13,457 nt of DNA from DATARN01 sp036264135. Lineage in GTDB: Bacteria > Actinomycetota > Acidimicrobiia > Acidimicrobiales > Palsa-688. The position numbers and the translations under genes were made by a program. This document shows, piece by piece, positions 12,421-13,457 of this stretch. Location: the NCBI GenBank assembly GCA_036264135.1, contig DATARN010000239.1, positions 1 to 13,457 on the forward strand. The letters are read 5' to 3'. The first letter of the stretch is position 1. Every line of letters begins with the position of its first letter. The notes beneath the pieces are model-generated. The model worked only from the letters and a program-made list of their open reading frames with translations. It was not told the DNA's origin and did not search any database.

Positions 12421-13457
12421 TGGGCAAGCCGCCGCCGTCCCACCGGGCGACCACGGCCCACCTGCAGGCGGCGTACCCCTTCGTCGCCGAGGGCGGCCTG
12501 GGCGATCGGGGCGTCTACATCGGGCGGGACCTCTTCGGCGGTGCCTTCACCTACGACGCCTGGGAGCTGTACGCCGCCGGTGCCCTGACCAATCCCAACA
12601 TGGTCGTGCTCGGCCAGATCGGCCGGGGCAAGTCAAGTTTCGTGAAGGCGCTGGTATGGCGCCAGCAGGTTTTCGGCCGCCAGGCCTGGGTCGTCGATCC
12701 CAAAGGGGAGTACGGGCCGCTGGCCGCGGCGTCGGGAGCGACGGCGTTGCGGATCATGCCCGGCGGGTCGGTGCGCCTGAACCCGCTGCAGACGCCGGGG
12801 GCGTCCGCCGGCGAGACGCGCCGCGGTGACGGGGACGCCCGGCGCCGGCAGGCCGAGCTGCTGTGCTCGCTGGCCGCCGGCTCCCTCGGCCGTTCCCTCA
12901 CGCCGTCCGAGCGCACCGCCACCGAGTTGGCCATGGCGACCGTGGGGGAGCGGGCGGCCGAACCAACCTTGCCGGCGGTTGTCGACGCCCTGCTTCTTCC
13001 GGATCGGGATGCCGCTCGGTCGGTGCATACCGACGTGAACACGCTGGCCGCCGACGGCCGCCCCGTCGCCCTCGAGTTGCGGCGCCTGGTCCGGGGTGAC
13101 CTGGCCGGCATGTTCGACGGGCCGACCACCCCGGGGATTGACCTCGCCAGCCACCTGGTCGTCATCGATCTGTCGTCCCTGTACGCCTCGCCCGCCCTCG
13201 GCCTGCTGATGAGCTGCGCCACGGCCTGGCTGCAGACCGCCCTGCAGCATGACGACGGCGTCCGGCGCCTGGTGGTGGTCGACGAGGCCTGGGCGATCCT
13301 TTCCAACCTGGCAATCGCTCGATGGCTGCAGGCCGGATTCAAGCTGGCCCGGGCCTTCGGCGCCGCCAACGTGGCCGTCGTGCACCGCCTGTCCGACCTG
13401 AAAGCGGCGGGTGCCGACGGTTCCGAGCAGCAACGGCTGGCCCAGGGGCTGCTGGCG
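12420..13457 (+). CDS. VirB4-like conjugation ATPase, 3' end beyond window
   Basis: The frame is open from GTG 12420 to the window end, giving 346 residues of a longer protein. Walker A is GQIGRGKS (65-72), followed by a VVDPKGEYGPLA segment (near 86-97) and an RLNPL motif typical of VirB4/TraG/HerA-type ATPases. Walker B is LVVVDEAW (284-291, D288-E289). A following VAVVHRLSDL fits the sensor region of this family. It would hydrolyse ATP at the inner membrane to power assembly of, or transport through, the type IV secretion channel. The N-terminus before Walker A is only about 60 residues, so the N-terminal VirB4 domain is missing; the SCO6880-like protein just upstream probably provides it. 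The start codon shares a base with the upstream stop (TAGTG). A VirD4-type coupling protein is a weaker alternative identity. Confidence 0.9.
   Translation, partial: MGKPPPSHRATTAHLQAAYPFVAEGGLGDRGVYIGRDLFGGAFTYDAWELYAAGALTNPNMVVLGQIGRGKSSFVKALVWRQQVFGRQAWVVDPKGEYGPLAAASGATALRIMPGGSVRLNPLQTPGASAGETRRGDGDARRRQAELLCSLAAGSLGRSLTPSERTATELAMATVGERAAEPTLPAVVDALLLPDRDAARSVHTDVNTLAADGRPVALELRRLVRGDLAGMFDGPTTPGIDLASHLVVIDLSSLYASPALGLLMSCATAWLQTALQHDDGVRRLVVVDEAWAILSNLAIARWLQAGFKLARAFGAANVAVVHRLSDLKAAGADGSEQQRLAQGLLA

Overview
The window is high-GC DNA with frequent GTG/TTG starts, tightly packed or overlapping genes and a DtxR/IdeR-type metal box. The conjugation genes are of the actinobacterial type (MobF relaxase, DUF6112, TrbL/VirB6-like, SCO6880-like, VirB4-like ATPase). 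Together these point to an actinobacterium (Actinomycetota). A narrower placement, for example Acidimicrobiia, would be a guess. No tRNA, rRNA, CRISPR array or complete insertion sequence was seen.

Left half, about 1-5848, reads as ordinary chromosome. A DEAD-box RNA helicase, cut by the left edge, points left. It is divergent from a sigma-70 family sigma factor without region 1.1. A YjbQ-family protein follows and runs head-on, with a 2-bp gap, into a minus-strand group: a ZIP-family metal transporter and, downstream of it, an N6-adenine DNA methyltransferase with no visible restriction partner. The transporter has the clearest promoter in the window: a perfect TTGACA -35 box and a DtxR-like palindrome between -35 and -10. 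Upstream on the same strand is a two-gene unit: a flippase-like membrane protein (LPG_synthase_TM family) whose stop codon overlaps the start of a small exported protein.

Right half, about 5952-13457, is the start of a conjugative transfer module. A 1017-residue MobF relaxase on the minus strand has an intact-looking tyrosine/three-histidine relaxase domain but a helicase-like half with none of the expected ATPase motifs. It is divergent from a plus-strand operon: a DUF6112-like small membrane protein, a TrbL/VirB6-like channel protein, an SCO6880-like membrane protein and a VirB4-like ATPase cut by the right edge. The last three are joined by overlapping stop and start codons. The relaxase would nick and pilot DNA, and the plus-strand genes would build and power the channel. 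An AT-rich divergent spacer with phased ACGAAAAG-like repeats, and a nested inverted repeat enclosing the start of the VirB6-like gene, are the two most unusual non-coding structures.

The change from chromosomal genes to transfer genes falls near 5849-5951. The window therefore probably samples one edge of an integrated conjugative element or its relic, although no attachment site could be recognised.
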